From: Pseudomonadota bacterium
GTDB taxonomy: Bacteria; Pseudomonadota; Alphaproteobacteria; Rhizobiales; Hyphomicrobiaceae
Direction of reading: 5' to 3'
DNA: 44,134 nucleotides
NCBI GenBank assembly: GCA_018242255.1
Contig: JAFECH010000004.1
Span: forward strand, 1 to 44,134
Shown: positions 1-7,534 of the stretch, one piece after another
How the letters are laid out: every line of letters starts with the position of its first letter
Position numbering within the stretch: the first letter of the stretch is position 1
Translations under genes and position numbers: made by a program
The notes under the pieces: generated by a model
Database searches by the model: none
Told to the model about the DNA's origin: nothing
Seen by the model: the letters and a program-made list of their open reading frames with translations, nothing else

Positions 1-90
1 GTGCCTATGATGCCGGTCCCTTTTTGTGCTGTCGATGGGGAACATGGCTTCGGCGAACAAGCGTGCGTAAAACGCGAAATCAAATGTTTG

Positions 91-133
91 CGGCCGAAAC
101 CCGCTTTGATTTCAGCGGGTTTCGGCCGATTTT
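91..133 (+). terminator. Strong intrinsic terminator-like hairpin
   Basis: A perfect 15-bp inverted repeat (91-105 and 114-128, 8-nt loop) is followed by a short T run (ATTTT). No convincing gene lies on the plus strand before it in this window, so it probably ends a gene that starts upstream of position 1; a stop codon at 8-10 could belong to that gene. The T run is short, so termination strength is uncertain. Confidence 0.7.
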
Positions 134-411
134 CATGTTTCATTTTGGAGGGCTATAGCGTGAACGTAGTTCTCCGTTTCATCGCTCTCCGCCCGCCACA
201 AACCGCCGTGACCCGCCGTTTTCTACTCGGAAGGCACGCCAGATACGCCGTCCTACAGTCGAACTGCTCTTGGCCGGAAACCGGTATTCCTAGAGGCGGA
301 CGGCTCGCATCTTCCGTGCCTCTTTCCCGCAAAGGGAAACGGTCGACCACCTCTCCCAAACGACCTTTTTGCGGGAAACACCCTGATCGCGTTGGCGTCC
401 GCGATAGACGC
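129..411. other. Intergenic stretch without recognisable gene
   Basis: Several open frames cross this stretch on both strands, but their translations are Arg/Pro/Ser-rich, lack a good ribosome site and resemble no family I know. It follows the terminator at 91-133 and precedes the stop of the Clp-N gene. I see no RNA gene in it. Confidence 0.5.
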
Positions 412-915
412 TCAGCGAACGTGGTCGCCTTCGGCTATCGCATTGGCGGTCGATTTCAGGAGTGAGGAATCGACGCCCAGGGCGCGGAGCGCTCGCGCGG
501 CCACGCCATGCGACATGCCAGCCACGATTCCGACGACATGAGCACCGAGCAACGGACCATGGTCTTTCCGGGTTGCCGCAAGCTCCTGCATGATCTCCTG
601 ACCCGAGGGGGCGGCGTGATAGGCGCCGGGAGTTGCCGACATCGGTATGTCGCTCGGCGCATCCGCTTTCAGACCGATCGAACGAAGGGCCTCGCCATAC
701 TGCCGCTCGATCGCGGCTTTCAGAGAGTCTGGCTCCATTCCCGCCCGGTCGAGGGCAAGGCGGGCCGTGCCGTCCGGGAGGTCGAGTGAGGCCAACAAGA
801 AGTGTTCGGCTCCAGGCTCCCGCTGTTGATCCTGCAAGGCGTAGGTTTCTGCCCTTTCGCATAGAAGCTTGATGGTGCTCATGTCGTTGAGTTTCGATTT
901 GATGCCTTTAAACAT
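412..915 (-). CDS. Clp N-terminal (Clp R) domain protein, stand-alone
   Basis: The 167-residue product resembles the N-domain of ClpA/ClpC-type AAA+ unfoldases, the module that binds substrates and adaptors. Two half-repeats are visible: one from about residue 12 to 75, with the family-typical pattern around ALQDQQREPGAEHFLLA, and a second from about 80 to 150. No AAA+ ATPase domain follows, so it cannot unfold proteins itself. In this family such proteins may act as adaptors or decoys, which is inference here. The start is set by AAGGAG seven bases before the ATG. It lies 10 bp downstream of the helix-turn-helix gene on the same strand, so the two are almost certainly one operon, presumably controlled from the twin palindromes at 1149-1194. 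Confidence 0.85.
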   Translation of the reverse strand: MFKGIKSKLNDMSTIKLLCERAETYALQDQQREPGAEHFLLASLDLPDGTARLALDRAGMEPDSLKAAIERQYGEALRSIGLKADAPSDIPMSATPGAYHAAPSGQEIMQELAATRKDHGPLLGAHVVGIVAGMSHGVAARALRALGVDSSLLKSTANAIAEGDHVR

Positions 916-925
916 AACAATCTCC

Positions 926-1147
926 TTACGTAGAGTTGTCGCGCGCGGTCACGTCTGAAAGTCGTTTGTGGGCGGCCTGTTTGGTAATCCCGAGAGCTTG
1001 GGCGATCCTGGACCACGACCAACCTTGCCGCAGGGCCGAGCGGACGGCCTCGCGTTCGACCCTGTCCGCCAGCCGGCGCAAAGCTACGACAGCGGCGAGC
1101 GCTTCGTCGGGGTCGGTCGGGAAAGAGATGTGGCGCAGGTCCATCAT
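926..1147 (-). CDS. Small helix-turn-helix DNA-binding protein
   Basis: A 73-residue protein with an acidic/aliphatic helix (about residues 12-40) and then a clear helix-turn-helix at about 42-64 (QGWSWSRIAQALGITKQAAH). The size suggests a one-domain regulator that binds DNA as a dimer. It is the first gene of an operon with the Clp-N-domain gene. A near-perfect palindrome ends 2 bp before its start codon and a second copy lies 10 bp further upstream, which suggests autoregulation (inference). The start is ambiguous between two adjacent ATG codons (1147 and 1144). No clear ribosome site is visible because the palindrome occupies that space. Confidence 0.8.
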   Translation of the reverse strand: MMDLRHISFPTDPDEALAAVVALRRLADRVEREAVRSALRQGWSWSRIAQALGITKQAAHKRLSDVTARDNST

Positions 1148-1148
1148 G

Positions 1149-1194
1149 CGTCAACTTTAGTTGACGCCGTTAAATTCGTCAACCAAAGTTGACG
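1149..1194. promoter_or_regulatory. Twin palindromic operators upstream of the HTH/Clp-N operon
   Basis: Two copies of one 18-bp palindrome occur here: CGTCAACTTTAGTTGACG at 1149-1166 and CGTCAACCAAAGTTGACG at 1177-1194. Both arms (CGTCAAC and GTTGACG) are identical and only the central 4 bp differ. Centres are 28 bp apart, and the proximal copy abuts the translation start of the HTH gene. Arrangement and conservation are seen directly; that the HTH protein binds them is inference. Confidence 0.8.
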
Positions 1195-1665
1195 GGTGCT
1201 TGCCTGCTCTTAGGCGTGGACGCGGACCATCAGAGTGCTACAGCGTCGATGTAGTGCTCATCATCATCGGGCGTGGCTGGCCAATAGTTGCATAAGTTAT
1301 TTACATTATTGTTGTTTTTTCATTTGTGCGTTCCGCGGCGATTTGAAGTGGCCGGCGATGCCGCGCCTTCATCTTCATGAGCGAAATCCCGGTGGCGCTG
1401 CGCAAATGCTTTCTTAGGTTTCGGCGGTCGAGCCAGCGGTTGAATGCTGAGAGTACAGCCCCTGAAGCTGCGAACTCCATCCCGCGTCGTCGGGCCGAAG
1501 AGCAAGAAATGGAGAACCGGCTCCTCCAAAGACGATCGCTTCCGGCGAAGTGCAGGTCTGGCTGTCGGATAGGTGAGCGTTCGCTCAATCGTTAGGGCTG
1601 CAACAAAAAGAGCTAGACAAATGGCCGGGCTCTTTTGTTGCGCGTTGCGGATCAATCCTTGGACG
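1195..1665. other. Intergenic stretch, no supported gene
   Basis: The stretch separates the HTH/Clp-N operon from the nitroreductase-like gene. It holds an AT-rich patch around 1290-1325 and an inverted repeat at 1600-1641. Open frames exist on both strands, but their translations look random and none has a ribosome site. I see no RNA gene. Confidence 0.5.
1600..1641. terminator. Inverted repeat after the nitroreductase-like gene, possible terminator
   Basis: GCAACAAAAAGAGC (1600-1613) and GCTCTTTTGTTGC (1629-1641) form a 13-bp stem with one bulged A and a 15-nt loop. It lies about 25 bp beyond the stop codon of the minus-strand gene at 1666. There is no T run outside the stem, so the terminator role is a guess. 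Confidence 0.4.
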
Positions 1666-3018
1666 TCACGCTTGCGGATCTCCGCCGTGCCAACGCGCAT
1701 GATGGTGTGCGTGCGTTGGAAGGTAGGCACCAGGCTTGAAGAGCGCATCGTAGTATTCGGTGTCGAGATGATGAGCCTGAAGGTACATCAGGATATAGAC
1801 CGACGGTATCGTCGCCGGAAACTTTCCAAACGTGTCGTACATGTATTGCGCCTGCAAGGCGATAAGACGCTTGAAGCGCTCATCGTGAAGCTGCGCGCTT
1901 GCGCGAACCGTCGGGCTATCCTTCCACGGTCCAGGCGTTTCCGGATTGAAGGGGCCGCCGGGGCCAAATTTGCGCACGACGAGTGCCTCAACAGCTTCGC
2001 GAAGATCCTTGTAGTGGGGCGGCGTGAATGATGTGAAGACCCCTTCAAGGCCGGTCGGATTGGGTTGCGGCCATCTCGGATCGCTATCGTATTGAAAGCC
2101 AAGTCCCGGAACCTCGGGATCGCCGCTAGCGCCAAGAATGGTGAGGCGGTCAATGCCATCGTAAATCCATCCGCCGAGTCCGAGCGCTTGCAACAACAGC
2201 TGGCCTGCGAACGGACCGATCGCCAGCTCGGCTGAAAGCTCCGCCAATGAATATTGATCGAGGAACGTCAGTGGATAGGGATTGTCGACATCGACGATAT
2301 CTCTGAATTCTTCAATTCCAGGAATTTTTCGGCGGTTGATATCGTCATAGATCGTGAAGCCATTCTGCGCGTAGAACGCGATGTTGAGCAGAACATGCTG
2401 TGCGAGATCGCCGACAGGAAAAATCAGCAGCGAGCCAGGTGCATTTCCGACCCACGTGTTGTGGCCTTCCATGTAAGGTTCGCGGTTCGGAATATAAATC
2501 CGCTTGTCTGATAACTGTCGGATCTGAGATTTGTGCGAAGCAAGCAAGGATTCAAGCTCGACGCTGCCGTCGGCGCCGCGCTCGACGGGCACCGTGGTAT
2601 CCCGCGTTTCGAAAATGTAGGTGCCGCTGTCGTCGGTAAAGAACACTTCGGTCGTATGAAAGCCCGCAGCCGAAGGGAAGGTTCGTCCGCCAGCAGCGCC
2701 GGGATAGTTTGACAGATGCGGCGCGTAACGATCGTGTCTCGTGACACTCTCATGCCAGCCGGTTTTTCCCGCAACCGTTGTGACGAGCAATAGTCGTTCT
2801 AGTTCCGATAGTGGCTCGGGCTTGAAGCGCGACTTATATTTGAGCGTTCCGTCGGGAATTTCCGCGCCGCGAAAAAAACGACGCGAGCGGCGTTGAAAGA
2901 GGGCATCCGTCAGCGGAAAGCGAACGAGTTCCTTTAGAGCCTCGCGTTCGTACGGAGTTAGCCTAAGGCGTTGATTGCCTGCAATGCTTCCTGCTTGTTC
3001 GACGATCGAGTCAGACAT
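1666..3018 (-). CDS. Nitroreductase-fold protein, unusually long, with His-rich C-terminus
   Basis: A 450-residue protein. RRSRRFFRG near residues 42-50 and the segment around GGRTFPSAAGFHTTEVFF (about 110-127) resemble the FMN-binding arginine motif and the PSAG region of nitroreductase/SagB-type flavoproteins; ALGLGGWIYDG further on fits the GLG motif of that fold. Typical nitroreductases are about 200-250 residues, so this protein carries a long extra C-terminal part ending in a His cluster (HAHHHARWH) that could bind a metal. No signal peptide is seen. The start is supported by AGGA nine bases upstream. It stands alone between two intergenic stretches. The family assignment comes from motif resemblance only and the substrate is unknown. 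Confidence 0.6.
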   Translation of the reverse strand: MSDSIVEQAGSIAGNQRLRLTPYEREALKELVRFPLTDALFQRRSRRFFRGAEIPDGTLKYKSRFKPEPLSELERLLLVTTVAGKTGWHESVTRHDRYAPHLSNYPGAAGGRTFPSAAGFHTTEVFFTDDSGTYIFETRDTTVPVERGADGSVELESLLASHKSQIRQLSDKRIYIPNREPYMEGHNTWVGNAPGSLLIFPVGDLAQHVLLNIAFYAQNGFTIYDDINRRKIPGIEEFRDIVDVDNPYPLTFLDQYSLAELSAELAIGPFAGQLLLQALGLGGWIYDGIDRLTILGASGDPEVPGLGFQYDSDPRWPQPNPTGLEGVFTSFTPPHYKDLREAVEALVVRKFGPGGPFNPETPGPWKDSPTVRASAQLHDERFKRLIALQAQYMYDTFGKFPATIPSVYILMYLQAHHLDTEYYDALFKPGAYLPTHAHHHARWHGGDPQA

Positions 3019-3444
3019 GCGATCAAATCCTGATGCTGAGGAATGGTCCTTACACCGTTAATGTTCGCACGGGCGAAATGATCTCGCTACGCATTTCCCT
3101 GGCTATGCATTTTCGCTGAGACGTCTGATTGTAGGCGAGCCGGTGTGGGATCTTCTCCGATCCCGGCGTCCGCGTGGTCGGCGTATCCTGTGGCAATTCA
3201 GTGAGCGGAATATTTCGCTGGCAACTGGCATTATAAAGATTGTACGGCATGGAACCAAAGTGTTCTGACCGATTTATTATATTGCTGGTTTTGTAAATCG
3301 TGATTGGCGCTCGGTGCATCCGAGCGGGTGGAGAGCGGCCCAATGGCAAGGCCGCCTTTTTTATTAGGGACGAAAAAGCTTGCACTTTTTATCGAGGGGG
3401 CCGCGCCTTAAGCTGACGAAAGCGACAACGTAGAGGGCGGCGAT
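3019..3444. other. Intergenic stretch between divergent genes, with orphan hairpins
   Basis: It separates the nitroreductase-like gene (minus) from the histidine kinase (plus). No convincing protein gene is present. The plus-strand part contains an AT-rich patch at 3271-3300 followed by a hairpin and a terminator-like hairpin (3308-3362), listed separately as a candidate small RNA end. Confidence 0.6.
3290..3362 (+). ncRNA. Candidate small RNA ending in an intrinsic terminator
   Basis: A perfect 7-bp hairpin (3308-3314 with 3320-3326, 5-nt loop) is followed by a purine-rich linker (GGTGGAGA) and a 6-bp all-GC hairpin (3335-3340 with 3350-3355), then six T residues. This is the layout of a typical trans-acting sRNA 3' end, yet no plus-strand gene precedes it. 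The 5' end is unknown; 3290 is a guess from the AT-rich patch just upstream. An alternative is an attenuator in the leader of the kinase gene, which starts 82 bp downstream. Confidence 0.45.
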
Positions 3445-5001
3445 GTGAATAACGACATTAACACCCGGACGGAAAATTTTGAGGATTCTCTCTCCGAAGA
3501 AGGTCGTTACCGCCTTCTCGTTCAGTCCATACGCGATTATGCGATCTACTTGTTGGATGCCCGCGGGATCGTTGAAAACTGGAACCCGGGGGCTGAGCGT
3601 TTCAAAGGGTATAAGGCCGACGAGATCATCGGTCAGCATTTCTCCCGCTTCTACGATGAGGAAGACAAGGCCGCCAATCTCCCTCAACGGGCTCTGGCAA
3701 TCGCGGAGCGCGAAGGCGTTTTCGAAGCCGAAGGCTGGCGGGTTCGGAAGGACGGCTCGAAATTCTGGGCACACGTCGTCATCGATCCCATTCGCGACCG
3801 ACAAGGTAAACTTGTCGGCTTTGCGAAGATCACTCGAGATCTGACCGAGCGTCGCGAAGCGCAGCAAGAACTGGAGAAGGCAAAGGAAGCGCTTTTTCAA
3901 TCGCAAAAGACGGAAGCGATTGGCCAACTGACCGGAGGCATCGCGCATGACTTCAACAACCTGTTGGCGGCGGTCATCGGCAATCTCGAAATTTTGCGAA
4001 AGCGCATCGCCGATCCGAAATTGATTTCACACGTAGAGAACGCGCTAGAGGGTGCCAAGAGAGGCGCCAGCCTGACGAAACGGATGCTCGCATTTGCGCG
4101 TCAAACCGAGCTTCGGGCAACGCGCGTCGACGTTCCTGCACTCGTGCATGGGATGGCAGACTTGCTCAAACGAAACGTCGGCGAAGAAAATGTGCTTGAG
4201 ACGTATTTTCCGATTGGCGTTCCGGCCGTCTTAGTCGACGCTACTCAACTGGAAACGGCGCTTCTCAATCTGGTGGTCAACGCCCGAGATGCAATTCCTC
4301 AAGGTGGCAAGATCACGATTGGAGCCCGCCTCCACCACGCGACAGCCGACGGACGCCTAAAGCCCGGCCATTACGTCGCGATCCAAGTTACTGACAACGG
4401 CCAAGGCATGGATGAAACAACGCTTCGCCGCGCCACCGAACCCTTCTTCAGCACGAAAGGCATAGGTAAGGGCACCGGTCTTGGCCTATCTATGGCGTAT
4501 GGACTGGCGGCGCAGTCGGGCGGTGAGCTTTTGATCACTAGCCGGGAGGGCGAAGGATCAATCATTGAATTGATCCTACCGGCGGCACCCCCTTTGAACC
4601 AGGATACGAACGTGACCAACGCGGAACTCCCTTCGACACCTGATGCGAAACCGATGAACATTCTCGTCGTCGATGACGACGGCCTTGTTCTCCTGGGCAC
4701 GATAGCGATGCTCGAAGATTTGGGTCATCAGGTTACAGGAGCCAGATCGGGTGCGGAGGCTCTCGAAGAGCTGTCGAGAGACGAATTCGATATCGTCATC
4801 ACCGATCAGGCAATGCCTAAAATGACGGGCCTAATGCTCGCCGGCGAGATCAGAACGACGCACCCAAAGCTGCCGATCATTGTTGCAACCGGATATGCAG
4901 AATTACCTGATGCGGACCCGTCCATCAGCTTGCTAGGCAAGCCATTCCTACAATCGGATCTGAGCGCTGCCATCCACGCAGCGTTGGAGAAGATGACATA
5001 G
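3445..5001 (+). CDS. Hybrid sensor histidine kinase (PAS-HisKA-HATPase-REC)
   Basis: A 518-residue soluble hybrid kinase. A PAS sensor domain spans about residues 20-140, a HisKA dimerisation helix carries the phospho-accepting His168 in GIAHDFNN, the ATPase domain has its N box (NLVVNARDAI, about 275-284) and G boxes (DNGQGMD about 317-323; GKGTGLGLS about 341-349), and a C-terminal receiver domain spans about 404-515 with Asp454 and Lys499. No membrane segment is seen, so it should sense a cytoplasmic signal through PAS. There is no DNA-binding output; phosphate probably passes to a partner encoded elsewhere. GTG is chosen as start because GAGGG lies at the right distance; an ATG two bases earlier is out of frame. 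A HlyIII-type gene follows after 29 bp. Confidence 0.93.
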   Translation: MNNDINTRTENFEDSLSEEGRYRLLVQSIRDYAIYLLDARGIVENWNPGAERFKGYKADEIIGQHFSRFYDEEDKAANLPQRALAIAEREGVFEAEGWRVRKDGSKFWAHVVIDPIRDRQGKLVGFAKITRDLTERREAQQELEKAKEALFQSQKTEAIGQLTGGIAHDFNNLLAAVIGNLEILRKRIADPKLISHVENALEGAKRGASLTKRMLAFARQTELRATRVDVPALVHGMADLLKRNVGEENVLETYFPIGVPAVLVDATQLETALLNLVVNARDAIPQGGKITIGARLHHATADGRLKPGHYVAIQVTDNGQGMDETTLRRATEPFFSTKGIGKGTGLGLSMAYGLAAQSGGELLITSREGEGSIIELILPAAPPLNQDTNVTNAELPSTPDAKPMNILVVDDDGLVLLGTIAMLEDLGHQVTGARSGAEALEELSRDEFDIVITDQAMPKMTGLMLAGEIRTTHPKLPIIVATGYAELPDADPSISLLGKPFLQSDLSAAIHAALEKMT

Positions 5002-5030
5002 GCTCGCGGCCTAAACGGATGCTGTGATCT

Positions 5031-5696
5031 ATGAGTGATTCAAGCCGAAACGCGCCCGATCAAACGCGATTGTATTCCTCAGGCGAGCGAATTGCAGACG
5101 CGTTCGTCCATATTCTCGGTGTCTCGTTAGGAACAGTCGCCGTCATCGTTATGCTGACCGCCGCTGTTGTCTCCTTGCCACCCATCGCTAACGCGAGCTT
5201 GGCGGTATACGGCTTTGGAATGCTCGCGATGTTTGGATGCTCGGCTGCTTATCATCTGATCCCTTCACAGGATTGGAAAGGCACGCTGCAGCGTCTCGAT
5301 CATGCCGCGATCTTTCTCAAAATCGCGGCCACCTACACACCATTTGCGCTCGTGAAGATTGGCGGCGCGCCGGGCTATACCCTTCTCGGCGGTGTTTGGA
5401 TGGTGGCCCTCGCCGGGTTGGTGGGAAAGCTTTTTGATAGGCCCGCTTGGAATAGAATTGATGTTCCGATCTATCTTTTACTCGGTTGGGCGGGTCTGCT
5501 GGTTATTTACCCTTTGGCAAATGCCGTAACTCCAACGGTCCTGGCGCTACTTGGGCTTGGCGGTGCGCTCTATACCGTCGGCGTAGTGTTTCATCTGTGG
5601 CGCAGTCTCAAATATCAAAACGCCGTCTGGCACGGGTTCGTTTTAGTCGCAACCGGGTGCCATTTCGGAGCGGTCACAACCGCCATGTTTGCCTAG
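5031..5696 (+). CDS. HlyIII / PAQR-type seven-helix membrane protein
   Basis: A 221-residue polytopic inner-membrane protein of the hemolysin III/adiponectin-receptor superfamily. The conserved motifs are visible in order: SAAYH (about 75-79), LDHAAIFLKIAATYTP (about 91-106) and HGFVLVATGCHF near the C-terminus, whose Ser, His and Asp residues form the zinc site in the family. Seven hydrophobic segments can be picked out. Members are often called hemolysins, but hydrolase-like or lipid-homeostasis roles are more likely. It starts 29 bp after the histidine kinase and may share its transcript. Confidence 0.9.
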   Translation: MSDSSRNAPDQTRLYSSGERIADAFVHILGVSLGTVAVIVMLTAAVVSLPPIANASLAVYGFGMLAMFGCSAAYHLIPSQDWKGTLQRLDHAAIFLKIAATYTPFALVKIGGAPGYTLLGGVWMVALAGLVGKLFDRPAWNRIDVPIYLLLGWAGLLVIYPLANAVTPTVLALLGLGGALYTVGVVFHLWRSLKYQNAVWHGFVLVATGCHFGAVTTAMFA

Positions 5697-5722
5697 AAGA
5701 AGTCGAAAGATCGTGTGCTCAA

Positions 5723-5944
5723 TCAATAGGGGATGTCGCGGTAGTACTTCCCGTCGCGCTTCATTTTCCACCAATGACGCATTTGAAGTGGGCCGATATA
5801 GACGCGATTGCCCATGGCTACGCTAATTTCCAAGTTCTCGCCGTGAACATCAAATTCGTTTGCAGCCATTGCGAACGCGTCTGCCTCGACATCGAACAGG
5901 ACTTCGCGACCGTCTACTGCAAGCGTGTAGGAGGGAAGCGCCAT
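5723..5944 (-). CDS. Hypothetical small protein (73 aa)
   Basis: I do not recognise this 73-residue protein. It begins with a beta-rich segment (SYTLAVDGREVLFDVEADAFAM) and ends with a basic and aromatic tail (HWWKMKRDGKYYRDIPY). It is the last of six consecutive small minus-strand genes and converges on the HlyIII-type gene, with 26 bp between the stops. A weak ribosome site (GGAAAGG) lies somewhat far from the ATG. Amino-acid composition looks like a real protein rather than a frame shadow. Confidence 0.5.
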   Translation of the reverse strand: MALPSYTLAVDGREVLFDVEADAFAMAANEFDVHGENLEISVAMGNRVYIGPLQMRHWWKMKRDGKYYRDIPY

Positions 5945-6018
5945 CTCTTAATTGTGCCTTTCCAAAATGCTCTCTAAAAAATTGAAATCTTGAATGTGAC
6001 CTCGGGACTGATCGCATC

Positions 6019-6354
6019 TCAGCTCGATCCGCGGTGATGTTTAGGCAAAGCCTGAGTCTCCTCGGCTGGGCGCGCTATGTGATAGCCGCAGGATCTCAAA
6101 TCGGAGAGCGCTGTTATCGCATCGATGCGAAACACGTCGAGTGCGACGTCCGACATTCGAACCTCGTAAGCGCGGTTCCAGTTGTCTTGGTAGGATGCTG
6201 CTGTCGGCAGATCTGATCCGCACTTTTGCAGTGAAAAGCCAAGCACGCCGGAGTGCCCGCTCGTGAAAACGTAAATCATCGGAGCTGGCTCGATATTTCG
6301 GCGATCATCAGGAGCACAGCGACGTTCTAGTTCACAGGCTGGCGAGAGCGTCAT
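6019..6354 (-). CDS. Hypothetical protein (111 aa)
   Basis: Not recognised. The centre looks like a folded domain, with beta-type stretches (MIYVFTSGHSGVLGFSL, about 26-42) and an acidic helical part around MSDVALDVFRIDAI. Its ATG overlaps the stop of the upstream 46-codon gene as ATGA, which points to translational coupling; an internal Met at residue 26 is an alternative start. It sits fifth in the six-gene cluster of small hypothetical genes. Confidence 0.6.
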   Translation of the reverse strand: MTLSPACELERRCAPDDRRNIEPAPMIYVFTSGHSGVLGFSLQKCGSDLPTAASYQDNWNRAYEVRMSDVALDVFRIDAITALSDLRSCGYHIARPAEETQALPKHHRGSS

Positions 6355-6491
6355 TTTTTCTTTCCGTTGCGGGAGCTCATAGTCGAGCCAAGTGTGACGC
6401 TCTGGAACCCTGGCACGCGCGGACCTGGCTTCGGCTTATCTGCCTTTGGTTTTCTGACTTCGCGATTGGTTCTTCGTTGACCTTTGGGCAT
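6351..6491 (-). CDS. Very small basic protein (46 aa), conserved-looking
   Basis: A 46-codon gene starting MPKGQRRTNREVRKPK and ending in SSRNGKKK. It is strongly basic, low in hydrophobic residues, and is likely a nucleic-acid-binding or disordered protein. I recall short proteins with a similar MP(K/R)GQ...NRE(V/K)(R/K)KPK opening in Hyphomicrobiales, which I cannot check here. Its TGA overlaps the ATG of the next gene, which supports it as a real translated frame. No strong ribosome site is visible; it follows the 91-residue gene by 36 bp. Confidence 0.65.
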   Translation of the reverse strand: MPKGQRRTNREVRKPKADKPKPGPRVPGFQSVTLGSTMSSRNGKKK

Positions 6492-6527
6492 TTAGTTTCA
6501 CACCGGATTTCAAAAAAAGAGGCAAAC

Positions 6528-6803
6528 TTAATCGAGTTGCGGCCACCGATAGCCACGGCTCAGGAGCGATAAGTAGTGCTCCATCGCGGGGCCCATGCCG
6601 GACAGGCGATCAGCGCAATAATCTTTGACCAGATGCTCAACCTCGTCCCAACTGAAAAGTCGAGCGGGTTTGAATTCTGCGGCGTTCGTCGATTGAGTTT
6701 CTAAAACCGCGTCATTGTATGCCCTGATGAGGCGAACGCTGCGCTCTCGCTCGTCGCTCGAAAGCCGTGCAAAGGACGCCATGCAGCTGTTGATGTCCGA
6801 CAT
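6528..6803 (-). CDS. Hypothetical protein (91 aa), helical
   Basis: Not recognised. A mostly helical, mildly acidic 91-residue cytoplasmic protein with no signal or membrane segment. GGAG lies eight bases before the ATG, which fixes the start. It lies 23 bp downstream of the FYDLN-acid gene and upstream of the 46-codon gene, so it belongs to the same transcription unit. Confidence 0.65.
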   Translation of the reverse strand: MSDINSCMASFARLSSDERERSVRLIRAYNDAVLETQSTNAAEFKPARLFSWDEVEHLVKDYCADRLSGMGPAMEHYLSLLSRGYRWPQLD

Positions 6804-6826
6804 TTTCGCGCTCCAAAAGTTCTAAG

Positions 6827-7228
6827 CTAAGTCATATCGTCGGTAGACGCCTCAGGTGCTTCCACCGCATCGTCATCCTCATCCTCGATCTCAATCAGAA
6901 GATCTTCAGAAGCCGACGGAAGTTCTGATTCCTTCTCGGCGCTCTCATCGACCAACTCGGTCTCATCAACGTCGTTTATTGCGACTTTGGGCTGTGGTTT
7001 CGTCGGTTCGACTGGGCGCTTGAATCTTCCCGGCGGTTGTTTTGCGAGTGTCTCGAAGTCGACTCTCGTGATCGATGACGCCTTGGAAATCTCCCCGCAA
7101 TACGGGCAAGCTGGCTGTGGGCTCCGCAGATCATAGTAGCGGCTACCACAGCTTTCGTTTTTGCAAATCAGCTTTGTTCCGCGTTTTGTCTGCAGGGCGG
7201 ACCTAGTGGCGACTTGATTTTCGAGCAT
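6827..7228 (-). CDS. FYDLN-acid family protein (TIGR02300-like)
   Basis: The N-terminal half holds a zinc-ribbon-like part: KRGTKLICKNESCGSRYYDL followed by CPYCG, with two Cys pairs, and RYYDL in place of the family's FYDLN. The C-terminal third is extremely acidic (EIEDEDDDAVEAPEAS), which gives the family its name. The function of the family is unknown. I chose the ATG at 7228 (133 residues) because AAAGG lies nine bases before it. An in-frame ATG at 7255 would add nine basic residues and has no ribosome site. It lies between the DUF2188-like gene and the 91-residue gene in the small-gene cluster. Confidence 0.75.
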   Translation of the reverse strand: MLENQVATRSALQTKRGTKLICKNESCGSRYYDLRSPQPACPYCGEISKASSITRVDFETLAKQPPGRFKRPVEPTKPQPKVAINDVDETELVDESAEKESELPSASEDLLIEIEDEDDDAVEAPEASTDDMT

Positions 7229-7306
7229 ATTTACGGCCTTTCGCCGGCGTTTCATTTTTCGGGCACATGACAGCGGCGAAATGCACGGTGTCGTAGACGT
7301 CTTCGA

Positions 7307-7534
7307 CTAGTCGAGAACCCTCGGATAGGTGAGGCTTGAGGATGATTGCCGAACTCCCATTCCAAATTTGTCGTCGACAAAAAGCGCGAGGTTCCGCGAA
7401 AACGAGATAGCGCGTGCGTAGGCTACCGCGTGGGTTTTCAGCCTGAATGCCAGCAGTGAAAGGCCCTGAGGGCCGCGAAATACAGCCCACGCTCCGTCGC
7501 TGCGCCGCGTGACGCGAATAAAATCATTTCTCAT
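7307..7534 (-). CDS. DUF2188-like small protein (75 aa)
   Basis: Residues 6-55 follow the DUF2188 layout: a short strand with a GAW motif (DGAWAVFRGPQG), then a TH-A-YARAIS helix resembling the family's T-EAi--A segment, then a last strand (LALFVDDKFG). The family's function is unknown. A perfect AAGGAG lies seven bases before the ATG, so translation start is secure. It is the first gene of the six-gene minus-strand cluster, so the cluster's promoter should lie just beyond 7534. Confidence 0.7.
   Translation of the reverse strand: MRNDFIRVTRRSDGAWAVFRGPQGLSLLAFRLKTHAVAYARAISFSRNLALFVDDKFGMGVRQSSSSLTYPRVLD

Noticed and set aside
1-465. A 154-codon plus-strand frame from the window edge
   Set aside because: It reads through a 15-bp terminator hairpin and has an Arg/Ser/Pro-rich random look with no ribosome site.
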